A DNA stretch of 64,000 nucleotides from Nocardioides sp. J54 (GTDB taxonomy: Bacteria; Actinomycetota; Actinomycetes; Propionibacteriales; Nocardioidaceae). Where the stretch lies: assembly GCF_000519005.1 (NCBI RefSeq), contig NZ_JAER01000006.1, positions 116,545-180,544 of the forward strand. The letters run 5' to 3'. Numbering within the stretch: position 1 is the stretch's first letter; the number at the start of each line of letters is the position of its first letter. A program made the translations under genes and the position numbers. A model generated the notes under the pieces. It did no database searches and was not told where the DNA came from. It saw only the letters and a list, made by a program, of their open reading frames with translations. This document shows positions 40,435 to 48,543 of this stretch, piece by piece.

Positions 40435-41948
40435 GCGGCCCGCGCATCGGAGAGTTGTTCGCCGGCTACGGCGGGCTCGGGATGGGCGTGCAGTCCGTCT
40501 ACGGCGGTGAGGTCGTGTGGGTGTCCGAGTTCGACAAGGGCCCCAGCAAGATCCTCGCCCACCGCTTCCCGCACGCGCCGAACCTGGGCGACATCACGAA
40601 GATCAAGTGGACCCCCGACTGCCCGACGTGCGGGGAACTGCTTGCCCTCTATTGGAACGACGACATGCCCGAGGGTCGTGGCTACTACTGCCCGACAGAC
40701 GGGTGGTTCGACCTCGACCTCTGGATGTCCGAGCCGAACGTGCCCGAGCCCGTCGACATCCTGACCGGCGGCTCACCCTGCCAAGACCTGTCACATGCCG
40801 GACGACGCGCCGGCATGACCGAGGGAACCCGCTCGAACCTCTGGGTTGCCATGCGCGAGGCGATCGCGCAACTGCGCCCGGCGATGGTCGTCTGGGAGAA
40901 CGTGGGAGGGGCTTTCAGTGCCGCAGCCGATAGCGAAGTGGAACCCTGCGCGGGATGTGTGGGAGACGGACCAGGGGTGCATCTGCGAGCACTTGGACGT
41001 GTTCTCGGAGACCTGGCCTCGCTCGGGTATGACGCGAGCTGGCACAGCCTTCGAGCCGCCGACGTCGGCGCCCCGCATGGACGACTCCGAGTGTTCGTCG
41101 TTGCTACCGACGCCAATGGTGGGGTCGAGCTCGCCGGCCGCGCACGGGCAGATCAGCGGACAGTGGCGCACGGCGATGGCCGAGGCGCTGCCGCAGCACT
41201 TCTTCCCACGCCCCGGAGCAGCGACACCAACGGAGCCGGAAGCCACGGAAGCGGCGGGCTAGACCTGCGGACGACGGTTCGCCTGTTGCCCACGGCGACG
41301 ACCCGCGACCACAAGGACCACACGATCCGCCGCGAGCCCCACCGGCCCGACGATGTGGACACGCTCGCCAGGGCGCTCACCGATGTCCCGTGCGCGCTCC
41401 TCCCGACGCCCCGTGCCACCGACGGCACCAAGGGCGGCCCGAACCAGCGCGGATCGTCGGGCGACCTCATGCTGCCCGCCGCCGTGCAGCCGGATCGGCT
41501 GTTGCCGACGCCGCGCACGAAGAACAACGAGAACCGCCAAAGCGAGAAGTTCGCGGGCGAGGACGGCAACTTCTACGGCCTACTCCACAACCCCGAACGC
41601 TGGGGTGACTACGCCGCCGCAATCGCCCGCTGGGAGCACGTCCTCGGGCGGACTGCACCGGAGCCGACGACCCGCGACTGGGAGCGATTCGAGAGGCGTA
41701 AGGCGCGCCGCATCCTTTCACCGCTGCCGATCGGAATGCGCGGCTCGATCGCCTTCATGCATCAGGGTCCGGCGCCGCAACTGTCCCCGCGCTTTGTGGA
41801 GTTCCTCATGGGCCTGCCCGCCGGGTGGATCACCGACGTCCCCGGCATCACCCGCAACGAAGCGCTCAAGGCTCTCGGCAACGGCGTCGTACCCCAGCAG
41901 GCCGCCGAAGCGCTGCGCGTCATGGCCGGTTGGGCGGTGGCCGCATGA
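40431..41948 (+). CDS. dcm: C5-cytosine DNA methyltransferase
   Basis: 505 residues. Motif I ELFAGYGGLGMG (residues 7-18), motif IV GGSPCQDLS with the catalytic cysteine near 120, motif VI WENV near 156, motif VIII GAPHGRLRVF near 217, and motif X GNGVVP near 483. The variable target-recognition region carries repeated LLPTP segments (about 250-380), typical of phage enzymes of this type. It probably protects phage DNA from host restriction. A second gene is nested in the +1 frame (40918-41262). Confidence 0.9.
   Translation: MSGPRIGELFAGYGGLGMGVQSVYGGEVVWVSEFDKGPSKILAHRFPHAPNLGDITKIKWTPDCPTCGELLALYWNDDMPEGRGYYCPTDGWFDLDLWMSEPNVPEPVDILTGGSPCQDLSHAGRRAGMTEGTRSNLWVAMREAIAQLRPAMVVWENVGGAFSAAADSEVEPCAGCVGDGPGVHLRALGRVLGDLASLGYDASWHSLRAADVGAPHGRLRVFVVATDANGGVELAGRARADQRTVAHGDGRGAAAALLPTPRSSDTNGAGSHGSGGLDLRTTVRLLPTATTRDHKDHTIRREPHRPDDVDTLARALTDVPCALLPTPRATDGTKGGPNQRGSSGDLMLPAAVQPDRLLPTPRTKNNENRQSEKFAGEDGNFYGLLHNPERWGDYAAAIARWEHVLGRTAPEPTTRDWERFERRKARRILSPLPIGMRGSIAFMHQGPAPQLSPRFVEFLMGLPAGWITDVPGITRNEALKALGNGVVPQQAAEALRVMAGWAVAA
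40918..41262 (+). CDS. Nested gene inside the DNA methyltransferase, +1 frame
   Basis: 114 residues read in another frame of the methyltransferase gene. GTG 40918 has a strong RBS, GGGAGGGG, ending 6 nt upstream; this RBS is made by the codons of the methyltransferase ENVGGA motif. The product (KWNPARDVWETDQ, VFSETWPRSGMTRAGTAFE, SECSSLLPTPMVG) reads like a normal protein and like a known type of phage protein with ETWPRSGM and LLPTP segments, not like an out-of-frame shadow. Meanwhile the host frame keeps conserved motif VIII. Function unknown. Confidence 0.6.
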   Translation: MPQPIAKWNPARDVWETDQGCICEHLDVFSETWPRSGMTRAGTAFEPPTSAPRMDDSECSSLLPTPMVGSSSPAAHGQISGQWRTAMAEALPQHFFPRPGAATPTEPEATEAAG

Positions 41949-42322
41949 CGACCCTCACCTTCTCCATCCCCGCCGACCTGTGGCTGTCTGCGAACCAGCG
42001 GCTCCACTGGGCACCCAGAGCCAAGCGCACCAAGGCCCTGCGCGAGCTCGGCTACTTCACCGCGAAGGCCCGGCGCGCACCCCGGTTCGACGTCGCCCAC
42101 GTGGCCGCGTTCATCGGCTACCCGCGCAACGGCAAGGCGGACCCGGCCAACGCTGCCCCAACGATCAAGGCGCTGATCGACGGCATCACCGACGCCGGGG
42201 TGTTTCCCGACGACGACAGCACGCACGTCATCGGCCCCACCTACCTGCGTGACCCCAAGCCCGAGACGCCCGGCTGCTACTCGGTGCGGCTCGTCATCAC
42301 CAACCAGGAGGTGCCGTGGTGA
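41945..42322 (+). CDS. RusA-like Holliday-junction resolvase
   Basis: 125 residues. The active region GKADPANAAPTIKALIDGITDAGVFPDDD carries the DPxN and DDD acidic residues of the RusA family, and the opening is LWLSANQRLHWAPRAKR. It cuts branched DNA during phage replication and packaging. ATGA overlap with the methyltransferase. Confidence 0.88.
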   Translation: MTTLTFSIPADLWLSANQRLHWAPRAKRTKALRELGYFTAKARRAPRFDVAHVAAFIGYPRNGKADPANAAPTIKALIDGITDAGVFPDDDSTHVIGPTYLRDPKPETPGCYSVRLVITNQEVPW

Positions 42323-42558
42323 GCAGCCACCACCTCGTCATCACCACCACCTTCGACGCCGGCCACGAGTCGACCTGGACCTACTACAACCAGCCCGGCA
42401 CCGCGAAGGACGCCCACAACAACCTCGCCGCCCGCTGGAAGGCCGCCGGCTACGAGTTCACCCGCGACAAGGCCGCGCTCACCCTGACCCGCCACATCGC
42501 CGACGAGAGCCGGGGCGGGCCGTACACCGACCACATCGCACACGAGGACGCCCCATGA
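42319..42558 (+). CDS. Hypothetical small protein
   Basis: 79 residues with an alternating beta-alpha pattern (HHLVITTTFDAGHESTW...LTLTRHIADES). Not recognised. GTG 42319 overlaps the RusA stop. Confidence 0.55.
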   Translation: MSSHHLVITTTFDAGHESTWTYYNQPGTAKDAHNNLAARWKAAGYEFTRDKAALTLTRHIADESRGGPYTDHIAHEDAP

Positions 42559-42734
42559 GCCGCCGCTGCACCGCCCGCCACGGCGACCTCACCTGCTGCC
42601 GACTCCACGGCGGCAACGACACCTACACCATCCCCCACCCCATGCCCCACCTCGACCCGACCGGCACCCAATGGGACGACCACGGCATCCGACGGGCACG
42701 CGGGAACGACCCATGGAAGGGACAGATCCGATGA
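42555..42734 (+). CDS. Hypothetical His/Pro-rich peptide
   Basis: 59 residues (RRCTARHGDLTCCRLHGG...), likely metal-binding with clustered Cys and His. ATGA overlaps at both ends. Confidence 0.5.
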   Translation: MSRRCTARHGDLTCCRLHGGNDTYTIPHPMPHLDPTGTQWDDHGIRRARGNDPWKGQIR

Positions 42735-43636
42735 CCGACGCCGGGAAGCATGGCGAACGCGGGACGTACCTCCGCGGCTGCACCTGTGAGCCGTGCCGCG
42801 AAGCCAACGCCGACTACTGCAAGCGGTACCGCACCCGCGTCTACCGCAACGGCGGCAACATCCGCGTAGACGCCGGGCCCGCCCGCGACCACATCGCGCT
42901 CCTACGCACCCACTACACGGTCTCAGCAATCGCCACCCTCGCACAGATGAACTCGTCCGCGATCTGCCGCATCAGCAATGGCCAACAGGCCAAGATCACC
43001 CCCGATGTCGAAGGTCGCATCCTCGCGGTTCGACCAGGGCTGGACGTCGGCCGCCAGTGGGTCAATCCCATCGGCGCGATGCGCCGCGTCCAGGCCCTCT
43101 GCGCGATCGGCTACGCCCTCCACTGGCAGGGCACCCGCCTGAACTACCAGAAGGCCAACATGTGGGCGCTCGTCCGCGGCGACAAGCCCTACATCACCGG
43201 CGCCGTCGATCGTCGCATCCGCGAACTGTACGACGAGCTGTGCATGAAGCCGCGCACCTCGACATTGAGCACCGAGAAGGCGTCGATCACCAAGGCCCAC
43301 CGCATGGCCGCCCGCGAAGGCTGGGCGCCCCCGCTCGCCTGGGACAACATCGACGACCCCGACGAACGCCCCAACCTCGGAGCCCCCGACGCCCGCAACC
43401 ACAACGGCACCCGACCACTCCACCTCATGGTCGAAGACGCCGAATGGTTGGCCGACAGCGGGCTGAATCTGACTGGCGTCCTGCACCGCCTCAACGTCAA
43501 CCGCGACACCTTCCGCGACCTCCTCCGCCGCGCCGACCGCGCCGACCTCTACTGGCGCCTCGCCATGCGCGAACCCGACGCCGACAACCGCAAAGCCACC
43601 CGCGACGGCATTCGACGCGGCCGGGAGGTGGCCTGA
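42731..43636 (+). CDS. Phage DNA-binding (HTH) protein
   Basis: 301 residues. It opens with GTYLRGCTCEPCREANADYCKRYR, a compact Cys cluster, followed by an HTH-like region (YTVSAIATLAQMNSSAICRISNG). A later LNLTGVLHRLNVNRDTFRDLLRRADR resembles a second HTH. Similar proteins occur near actinophage replication genes; regulation or replication is possible. Confidence 0.6.
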   Translation: MTDAGKHGERGTYLRGCTCEPCREANADYCKRYRTRVYRNGGNIRVDAGPARDHIALLRTHYTVSAIATLAQMNSSAICRISNGQQAKITPDVEGRILAVRPGLDVGRQWVNPIGAMRRVQALCAIGYALHWQGTRLNYQKANMWALVRGDKPYITGAVDRRIRELYDELCMKPRTSTLSTEKASITKAHRMAAREGWAPPLAWDNIDDPDERPNLGAPDARNHNGTRPLHLMVEDAEWLADSGLNLTGVLHRLNVNRDTFRDLLRRADRADLYWRLAMREPDADNRKATRDGIRRGREVA

Positions 43637-44040
43637 TGGCACTCCCCTGGGCCCGCCTCGACGTGAACATCGCCTCGCACGACAAGATCGTGAACCTCCT
43701 GTCCAGCGAGACGCAGGCCGCGCTGCGCTGGCAGGCCGTCGCCTCGTACATGTTCTCGATCGGCTACTCGGTCGGCCACGGCACCAACGGGCACATCCCG
43801 AAGGCAGCCCTGCCGTTCGTCCACGGCACCCCGCGGACAGCCCGCCTTCTCGTCGCCTACGACCTCTGGATCGAGGCCACGAGCGGCTGGGACATCAAGA
43901 ACTTCGCGCTCTACCAAGAGCTCGACGTGATCTCGGAGAGCAAGCGGGCCGCCCGCACCGCCAGCGGCCGCAAGGCGGCGTGCATCAAGTGGCACGGCAA
44001 GGACTGCGGCTGCTGGAAGGGGGCAGCAAACGATGCGTGA
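43636..44040 (+). CDS. Replication-initiator-like protein (N-terminal domain)
   Basis: 134 residues. ALPWARLDVNIASHDKIVNLL and the following YMFSIGYSVGHGTNGHIPKAAL are the opening of a family found at the replication locus of many actinophages, DnaD/replisome-organiser-like. It ends CIKWHGKDCGCWKG. The protein is short and its 3' end runs into repeated DNA at 44033-44135. Confidence 0.6.
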   Translation: MALPWARLDVNIASHDKIVNLLSSETQAALRWQAVASYMFSIGYSVGHGTNGHIPKAALPFVHGTPRTARLLVAYDLWIEATSGWDIKNFALYQELDVISESKRAARTASGRKAACIKWHGKDCGCWKGAANDA

Positions 44041-44135
44041 CGCAATGCGGACGCAATGCGAAACGGATATGCGATTCGCAGATGCAACGGACGGACGGAC
44101 GGACGAACGTAGAAGTCGCATCACCTTCGCATGTG
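44033..44135. repeat. ATGCG/CGCAT repeat cluster (candidate replication origin)
   Basis: GACGCAATGCG is repeated in tandem at 44039-44049 and 44050-44060. ATGCG or its complement recurs near 44033, 44069, 44117 and 44128, and (CGGA)n runs at about 44088-44103. The stretch is lower in GC than neighbours and follows a replication-like gene. Confidence 0.45.
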
Positions 44136-44734
44136 AATCCAACTCCCGTAACGCGCAGGAGCAGCAGGCCGAAGCGGACCCGATCGTGAGCGTCGGCGAC
44201 GTCCTCGCGGACGTCAGCCTGTGGCCGAGCGGCGACCGCCACCCCGTCGTGCGACACGGCGACCGCGCCGAGATCCCCACGCACGTCCGAGCAGCCGTCT
44301 GGTTCCGCGACCGCGGACTCTGCAAGCTCTGCGGCAGCGACACCCCCACAGACCAGCCGCTCCACCTCGACCACATCACCCCCTGGTCTGCCGGCGGCCC
44401 CGACACCACCGACAACCTCCGCCTGCTCTGCGAGCGCCACAACCTCGAGCGCAGCAACTTCGACGACGGCACCCGGCAGGCACGTCCCGCGACCTGGTGG
44501 TGCATCAACTGCTACAGCCGCGAGGGATACGGCTGGGAGTACGTCGGCGGTTTCGTCAGGTGCCTGATGCACCCCCGCGGCCTCGGCTGCCGTGTAGGCA
44601 ACCGCTACCAGCGCGAGGCGATCGCCGGCGGCGAGGTCACCAACTGGCACGAACGCGAGCCCATCGTCCACGCCTCAGTGCTCGCCTACTGCGCGCACTG
44701 CGACGCCCCCGGCATGACGGACCAGCCGCTATGA
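44033..44734 (+). CDS. HNH endonuclease
   Basis: 233 residues. The HNH core is CKLCGSDTPTDQPLHLDHITPWSAGGPDTTDNLRLLCERHN near residues 100-140 (Cys pair, central DH, final His/Asn). A second Cys set (WCINCYSREGYG...CAHCDAPG) follows. The first about 60 residues are hydrophilic and coincide with the DNA repeats, so a start further in is possible. Overlaps the previous gene by 8 bp. Confidence 0.8.
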   Translation: MRDAMRTQCETDMRFADATDGRTDERRSRITFACESNSRNAQEQQAEADPIVSVGDVLADVSLWPSGDRHPVVRHGDRAEIPTHVRAAVWFRDRGLCKLCGSDTPTDQPLHLDHITPWSAGGPDTTDNLRLLCERHNLERSNFDDGTRQARPATWWCINCYSREGYGWEYVGGFVRCLMHPRGLGCRVGNRYQREAIAGGEVTNWHEREPIVHASVLAYCAHCDAPGMTDQPL

Positions 44735-45063
44735 ACGCCGAGGAAGCCCGCGAGCAGGCTTGCCACGCCCTTGCCGCCCGACTCCGCGCCTGGGGCGTGC
44801 CTGACCCCGAGGTCCGTGCCCGCGACTACATGGCCGGCCTCCACGCCGCCGGCTGGCGCTGGCAGGCGCCCGAGAACCGGCCGACGCCGCCCCGTCGCGC
44901 CGAGGAGTGCACGACGCACGCCGGCCAGTACGCCGCCAGGTGCGCCGGGTGTGCGGCCGACGCGAAGGCGATCGAGCACAGGCCCGAGCCCGAGCCGCCC
45001 CGACCGAAGGCCCCGAAGCCACCGCTGCCTCGCTTCCGCACCACCACCAAGGAGACCCCATGA
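44731..45063 (+). CDS. Hypothetical phage protein
   Basis: 110 residues: a helical start (EEAREQACHALAARLRAWGV) and a CTTHAGQYAARCAGCAADAK zinc-like cluster, then a Pro/Lys-rich tail. Role unknown. ATGA overlaps both ends. Confidence 0.6.
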   Translation: MNAEEAREQACHALAARLRAWGVPDPEVRARDYMAGLHAAGWRWQAPENRPTPPRRAEECTTHAGQYAARCAGCAADAKAIEHRPEPEPPRPKAPKPPLPRFRTTTKETP

Positions 45064-45386
45064 CCACCGAGAACCCCCGCGAGGCTGCCGACGTTGGCCG
45101 TAGAGCGACGAACAGCCCGCCGATGGCCCCCGAACCCACCCCGACGCTGACGGACGTCCTCGCGCCGTTCGTGCGATGCGGCGACCGCTACTGCGAGTCG
45201 TTCGACAAGGGGAACCGGCGATGCGGCGAGTGCTGCGAACGGGTCGCGGCGGCCGAGCGCATCGTCCGCGCCCACGCCGAGCTCGCATGGGACGAGGCGG
45301 TCGCGTCGGCCTACCTGCACGAGACCGAGCACTGGACGGGCATCAAGCACGCCGCCAACCCCTACCGACAGGAGACCGACCAGTGA
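45060..45386 (+). CDS. Hypothetical Cys-containing protein
   Basis: 108 residues. The central CGDRYCESFDKGNRRCGECCERV is a probable metal-binding cluster; the C-terminal half is helical. Not recognised. Confidence 0.55.
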   Translation: MTTENPREAADVGRRATNSPPMAPEPTPTLTDVLAPFVRCGDRYCESFDKGNRRCGECCERVAAAERIVRAHAELAWDEAVASAYLHETEHWTGIKHAANPYRQETDQ

Positions 45387-45931
45387 GTGACTTTGACGAG
45401 GCCGCGTGCAGGGCACGGGTCGAGAAGGCAACCGAGGGACCGTGGCGGAGGGCCGAGCAGACTCATGGCGAGTGGTTTGGTATCCATTCGGAGTTCTTCG
45501 CGCTCGGGAACATCTTCGACGCGCCCGACGCCGAGTTCATCGCCCACGCCCGCACCGACTTCCCCGCGCTCCTGACGCTGCTCGACAAGGCACGGGCCGA
45601 ACTGGCTGAGGCGCGAGGCGAGCACGGCGGCGGCTGGTTCATGTCCCAAGCCGAATGGGCGGACTGGTCCAACGACCTCGCCCGCCTCGTGCCCGAGGAG
45701 TACGAGGCCGACGTTGAGCAGGAAGAGATCATCGAGCGCGCTCTGGCCGATCTCGTTCGACGCGCCAAAGCCGCCGAGGGTGCGATCGAGCGGGTCAAGG
45801 CGCTGGCGGACGAGCGGTACGGCTCTCCCCGGTGGGGGCTTCTCCGCGACGGCGTCAGGTACGTCGAGGTGGCCCACGTCCGCGCCGCCCTCGCCCCCGC
45901 CGACACCACGAACGAAGGAGACGAAGCATGA
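45383..45931 (+). CDS. Hypothetical acidic coiled-coil protein
   Basis: 182 residues. The first about 55 residues (ARVEKATEGPWRRAEQTHGEW...FIAHARTDFPALL) match a common phage ead/Ea22-like opening; a helical region and a coiled coil (about 110-145) follow. Function unknown. GTG 45383 overlaps the previous stop. Confidence 0.6.
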   Translation: MSDFDEAACRARVEKATEGPWRRAEQTHGEWFGIHSEFFALGNIFDAPDAEFIAHARTDFPALLTLLDKARAELAEARGEHGGGWFMSQAEWADWSNDLARLVPEEYEADVEQEEIIERALADLVRRAKAAEGAIERVKALADERYGSPRWGLLRDGVRYVEVAHVRAALAPADTTNEGDEA

Positions 45932-46245
45932 CCCCCGAGGAAGCCCGCGCCACCGACCGCGAGCGACTGGCCGAGGTGATCCGCGACGCCGTGCGCATCC
46001 GACCGCTCGCCCCACACGTCCGCCAGATCCACGACAACGGCGGGAGCGTGCGCCTGACCGGAACCGAAGCCGGGCAGGCCGCCGACGCCGTGCTCGACTA
46101 CCTCGCCGAACGCGACCAGCGGATCAAGGCCGAGACGCTGCGGGAGGCGGCATCGGCGCCAGAACTGCGCCTGCGCGGCCACTCGGGGATCAGCGTGCGT
46201 GGGCTTCTCGACCGAGCTGAGCGGATCGAGAGGGGCGAGGCATGA
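45928..46245 (+). CDS. Hypothetical phage protein
   Basis: 105 residues, mostly helical (RERLAEVIRDAVRIRPLAPHV, then TEAGQAADAVLDYLAERD). No known motif. ATGA overlaps. Confidence 0.55.
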   Translation: MTPEEARATDRERLAEVIRDAVRIRPLAPHVRQIHDNGGSVRLTGTEAGQAADAVLDYLAERDQRIKAETLREAASAPELRLRGHSGISVRGLLDRAERIERGEA

Positions 46246-46334
46246 ACACGACGACCGTAGTGACGCTGTTCCTGATGGCGCTGGGCGGCTTCGGGCTCCT
46301 GCTGTTGTCGGCCCTGACAGGGGGTGCCCAGTGA
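46242..46334 (+). CDS. 30-residue membrane peptide
   Basis: A single hydrophobic helix (VVTLFLMALGGFGLLLLSAL). ATGA at the start and GTGA at the end support translation. Confidence 0.5.
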   Translation: MNTTTVVTLFLMALGGFGLLLLSALTGGAQ

Positions 46335-46420
46335 CCGCCCTCGCCCGCCGCGTGCTCAACCGCATCCGCACCTGGCTCAACCAACTCGACGACGCCCACG
46401 ACTGCTGGGAGGACGAATGA
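46331..46420 (+). CDS. 29-residue basic/acidic peptide
   Basis: An amphipathic helix (ARRVLNRIRTWLNQLDDAHD). GTGA start and ATGA end overlaps support it. Confidence 0.45.
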   Translation: MTALARRVLNRIRTWLNQLDDAHDCWEDE

Positions 46421-46572
46421 ACATCTGCACCATGCCCGGCTGCACCACCCCACCCACCACCATCAACCGCGCCGGCCAAGACGTCTGCCGCACACACCGC
46501 GCCGTCGTCATCGCCGACAGCTGGATGGGCGAGGGCGACAACCACCTCGAGCCGACGGGAGACAGCCAGTGA
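46417..46572 (+). CDS. 51-residue zinc-finger-like peptide
   Basis: CTMPGCTTPP...VCRTHRAV gives a Cys/Cys/Cys/His set, as in small phage zinc peptides. Overlaps by 4 bp at both ends. Confidence 0.55.
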   Translation: MNICTMPGCTTPPTTINRAGQDVCRTHRAVVIADSWMGEGDNHLEPTGDSQ

Positions 46573-46604
46573 CGGCAAGCCGACCAGGACAGGGGCGCCC
46601 ATGA
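46569..46604 (+). CDS. 11-codon linking micro-ORF before the terminase
   Basis: GTG 46569 overlaps the previous stop (GTGA), and its own stop overlaps the terminase ATG (ATGA). The peptide (VTASRPGQGRP) may have no function itself; the frame could serve to pass ribosomes on to the terminase start, which lacks a clear RBS. Confidence 0.4.
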   Translation: MTASRPGQGRP

Positions 46605-48430
46605 CCAGCGCCCTCACCAACAACGGATCCACCCGAGCATGGCGCAAGATCCGCGCCCAATACGAAGCCGCCCTCAACATGCTCGGCGAACTCCCCTGCG
46701 GACGCGGAACCGGCACCATCAAACCCGGCGACCAATGGGATCTCGGCCACCGCGTCGACCGCGCCCTCGGAGGCAGCGACCACGACGGACTCTGGCCCGA
46801 ACACGCAACCGAAACCCCCGGCTGCTGCGAAGGCAACCGCAACGCCGGCGCACGCCTCGGCAACCAACTCCGCCGTTTTTCTGGGCCCGGGGGTAGCGCC
46901 GGACAGGCCGGACTGTCCGCGTCTCTCTCTCCGGGGTCCTCTCCCTCGCAGGTGGGTGAGGATGCGCCGGTGTTCGACCCGGCGTCGCTCGAGGGTGTGC
47001 CGTGGCTGGCGGATCTGCTCGACAAGCCAGCCGATGCCGCCTGGCCTCGCCACATGACGCCGGTTCACCCCGAGGCTGTGGGTAGTTACGGCTGGTCTCT
47101 GATCGAGTGGGGCCGGACGTCGCAGAAGCTTGAGCCGCGGTGGTGGCAGAAGCTGGCGTTGGTGCGGATCCTCGAGCACCGCGAGGACGGGTCGCTGTGC
47201 TGGCCTGAGGTGGTGCTGTCGTGCTCGCGCCGGTCGGGGAAGTCGGTCGTCGTGCGGCTGTTGGCGCTGTGGCGGCTGGTGTTCGCGCCGCGGCTGTTCG
47301 TGGAGATGCAGCTGATCGTCCACTCGGCGAGCACGCTGAAGATCGCGAAGGAGCCGATGCGGTACGCCGGGCTGTTGTGGGCCCGGAACCAGGATCACCT
47401 GAAGGTGTACACGAACAACAACAACTACGCGATCGAGGACACCGAGGGTGGGCATCGGTGGATCGTTGTTCCGCCGGACGCGACGGCCGGTCTGGATACG
47501 TGCATGGGCATCGTGGACGAGGCGTGGAAGTGTGATCCGCAGGTGGTTGACGACGACCTCGAGCCGTCGTTGATGGAGCGGGTGTCGCCGCAGTTGCTGT
47601 TGGTGTCGACGGCTCACCGGCGGGCGACGTCGTTGATGCGGGGCCGGATCTCGGGCGCGTTGGCGGGGCAGGACGCGGACCGGTCGTTGTTGCTGTTGTG
47701 GGCTGCGGCGCCTGATGCGGAGCCGGGTGACGAGGCCGCGTGGCGGTCGGCGTCGCCGTACTGGTCGGAGGCGCGTGAGGACACGATTCGTCGGGCCTAC
47801 GAGAAGGCGTTGCGCGGTGAGGTTGACCCGGAGGCGGATGACCCGGACCCGATGGAGGGTTTCAAGGCGCAGTACCTGAACCAGTGGCGGGTGAGGAAGG
47901 TCAGGCTGCCGGGGACGCCGGCGGTTGACGAGGATGACTGGTTGAGCCGTGGGGTGTACGAGCCGGGCGGGGGTGGCCGTGTGATCGCGGTGGAGGCGGC
48001 GTTCGCTGACGGGGTGTGTGTGGCGGTGGCGGAGGTGCTGCCGGATGGTCGGGTCGGGGTGTCCGTGGAGGACTTCGCGACGGCGCCAGCGGCTGCTGCT
48101 CGGGCGGCGGAGCTGTTGTCGGGTGAGGTTCCGGTCTGGGGGTACGTGGCGGGGAAGTCGCTGACCCGGGATCCGGGGTTCGAGGACGCGGAGGGTGTGC
48201 AGGGTCAGAGTCGGCAGGCGGTGAAGGATCTGCGGGCGCTGGTCCGGGATGACGCGTTGGTGCATGACCGGTCGCCGGTGTTGATGGAGCAGGTTGAGGG
48301 GCTGCGGGTGAAGGAGGCCCGCGGTGAGGTGCAGGTCGTGTCCAACGGCCGCATCGACGGTGTGAAGGCGGCGACCTGGGCGGCGACCCGTGCCCGCGAG
48401 TTCGCCAACGCGTCGCCGGACATCTACTGA
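46601..48430 (+). CDS. Large terminase with N-terminal HNH-like region
   Basis: 609 residues. Residues 1-95 resemble an HNH endonuclease (GELPCGRGTGTIKPGDQW, LGHRVDRALGG, CCEGNRNAG) with one Cys of the usual first pair missing. A Gly/Ser-rich linker (about 92-120) leads to the terminase: Walker A SCSRRSGKSVVV near 207, Walker B GIVDEAW near 305, and a C-terminal nuclease region beginning VIAVEAAFADG. It packages DNA into the prohead. Codon use changes sharply near 46870, from C/A-ending to G-ending codons, marking the junction of two sources. Confidence 0.85.
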   Translation: MTSALTNNGSTRAWRKIRAQYEAALNMLGELPCGRGTGTIKPGDQWDLGHRVDRALGGSDHDGLWPEHATETPGCCEGNRNAGARLGNQLRRFSGPGGSAGQAGLSASLSPGSSPSQVGEDAPVFDPASLEGVPWLADLLDKPADAAWPRHMTPVHPEAVGSYGWSLIEWGRTSQKLEPRWWQKLALVRILEHREDGSLCWPEVVLSCSRRSGKSVVVRLLALWRLVFAPRLFVEMQLIVHSASTLKIAKEPMRYAGLLWARNQDHLKVYTNNNNYAIEDTEGGHRWIVVPPDATAGLDTCMGIVDEAWKCDPQVVDDDLEPSLMERVSPQLLLVSTAHRRATSLMRGRISGALAGQDADRSLLLLWAAAPDAEPGDEAAWRSASPYWSEAREDTIRRAYEKALRGEVDPEADDPDPMEGFKAQYLNQWRVRKVRLPGTPAVDEDDWLSRGVYEPGGGGRVIAVEAAFADGVCVAVAEVLPDGRVGVSVEDFATAPAAAARAAELLSGEVPVWGYVAGKSLTRDPGFEDAEGVQGQSRQAVKDLRALVRDDALVHDRSPVLMEQVEGLRVKEARGEVQVVSNGRIDGVKAATWAATRAREFANASPDIY

Positions 48431-48437
48431 TGGATCC

Positions 48438-48465
48438 GAACCTCAACCTAAGTTGAGGGTACGAT
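48438..48465 (+). promoter_or_regulatory. Late-region palindrome 1 with TACGAT
   Basis: CCTCAAC-CTAA-GTTGAGG (48441-48458), followed by a possible -10, TACGAT, at 48460-48465. It matches the element at 50640, including the GAA before it. Candidate operator/promoter or processing hairpin before the portal gene. Confidence 0.5.
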
Positions 48466-48475
48466 TCATCTAGGA

Positions 48476-48519
48476 GCCAAGAGTCGGCCCCGCTGTTCGG
48501 AAGGCCAAGCGTCGGCCCC
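48476..48519 (+). repeat. Direct repeats in the portal leader
   Basis: GCCAAGNGTCGGCCCC occurs at 48476-48491 and 48504-48519, 28 bp apart with one difference, in the 113-bp leader of the portal gene. Confidence 0.6.
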
Positions 48520-48543
48520 ACGCCTACCTGAAGGTGTTGACGC

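Noticed and set aside
40846..40917. Upstream part of the nested frame as coding sequence
   Set aside because: The 24 residues before GTG 40918 are Arg-rich shadow-like sequence; the RBS supports the GTG start.
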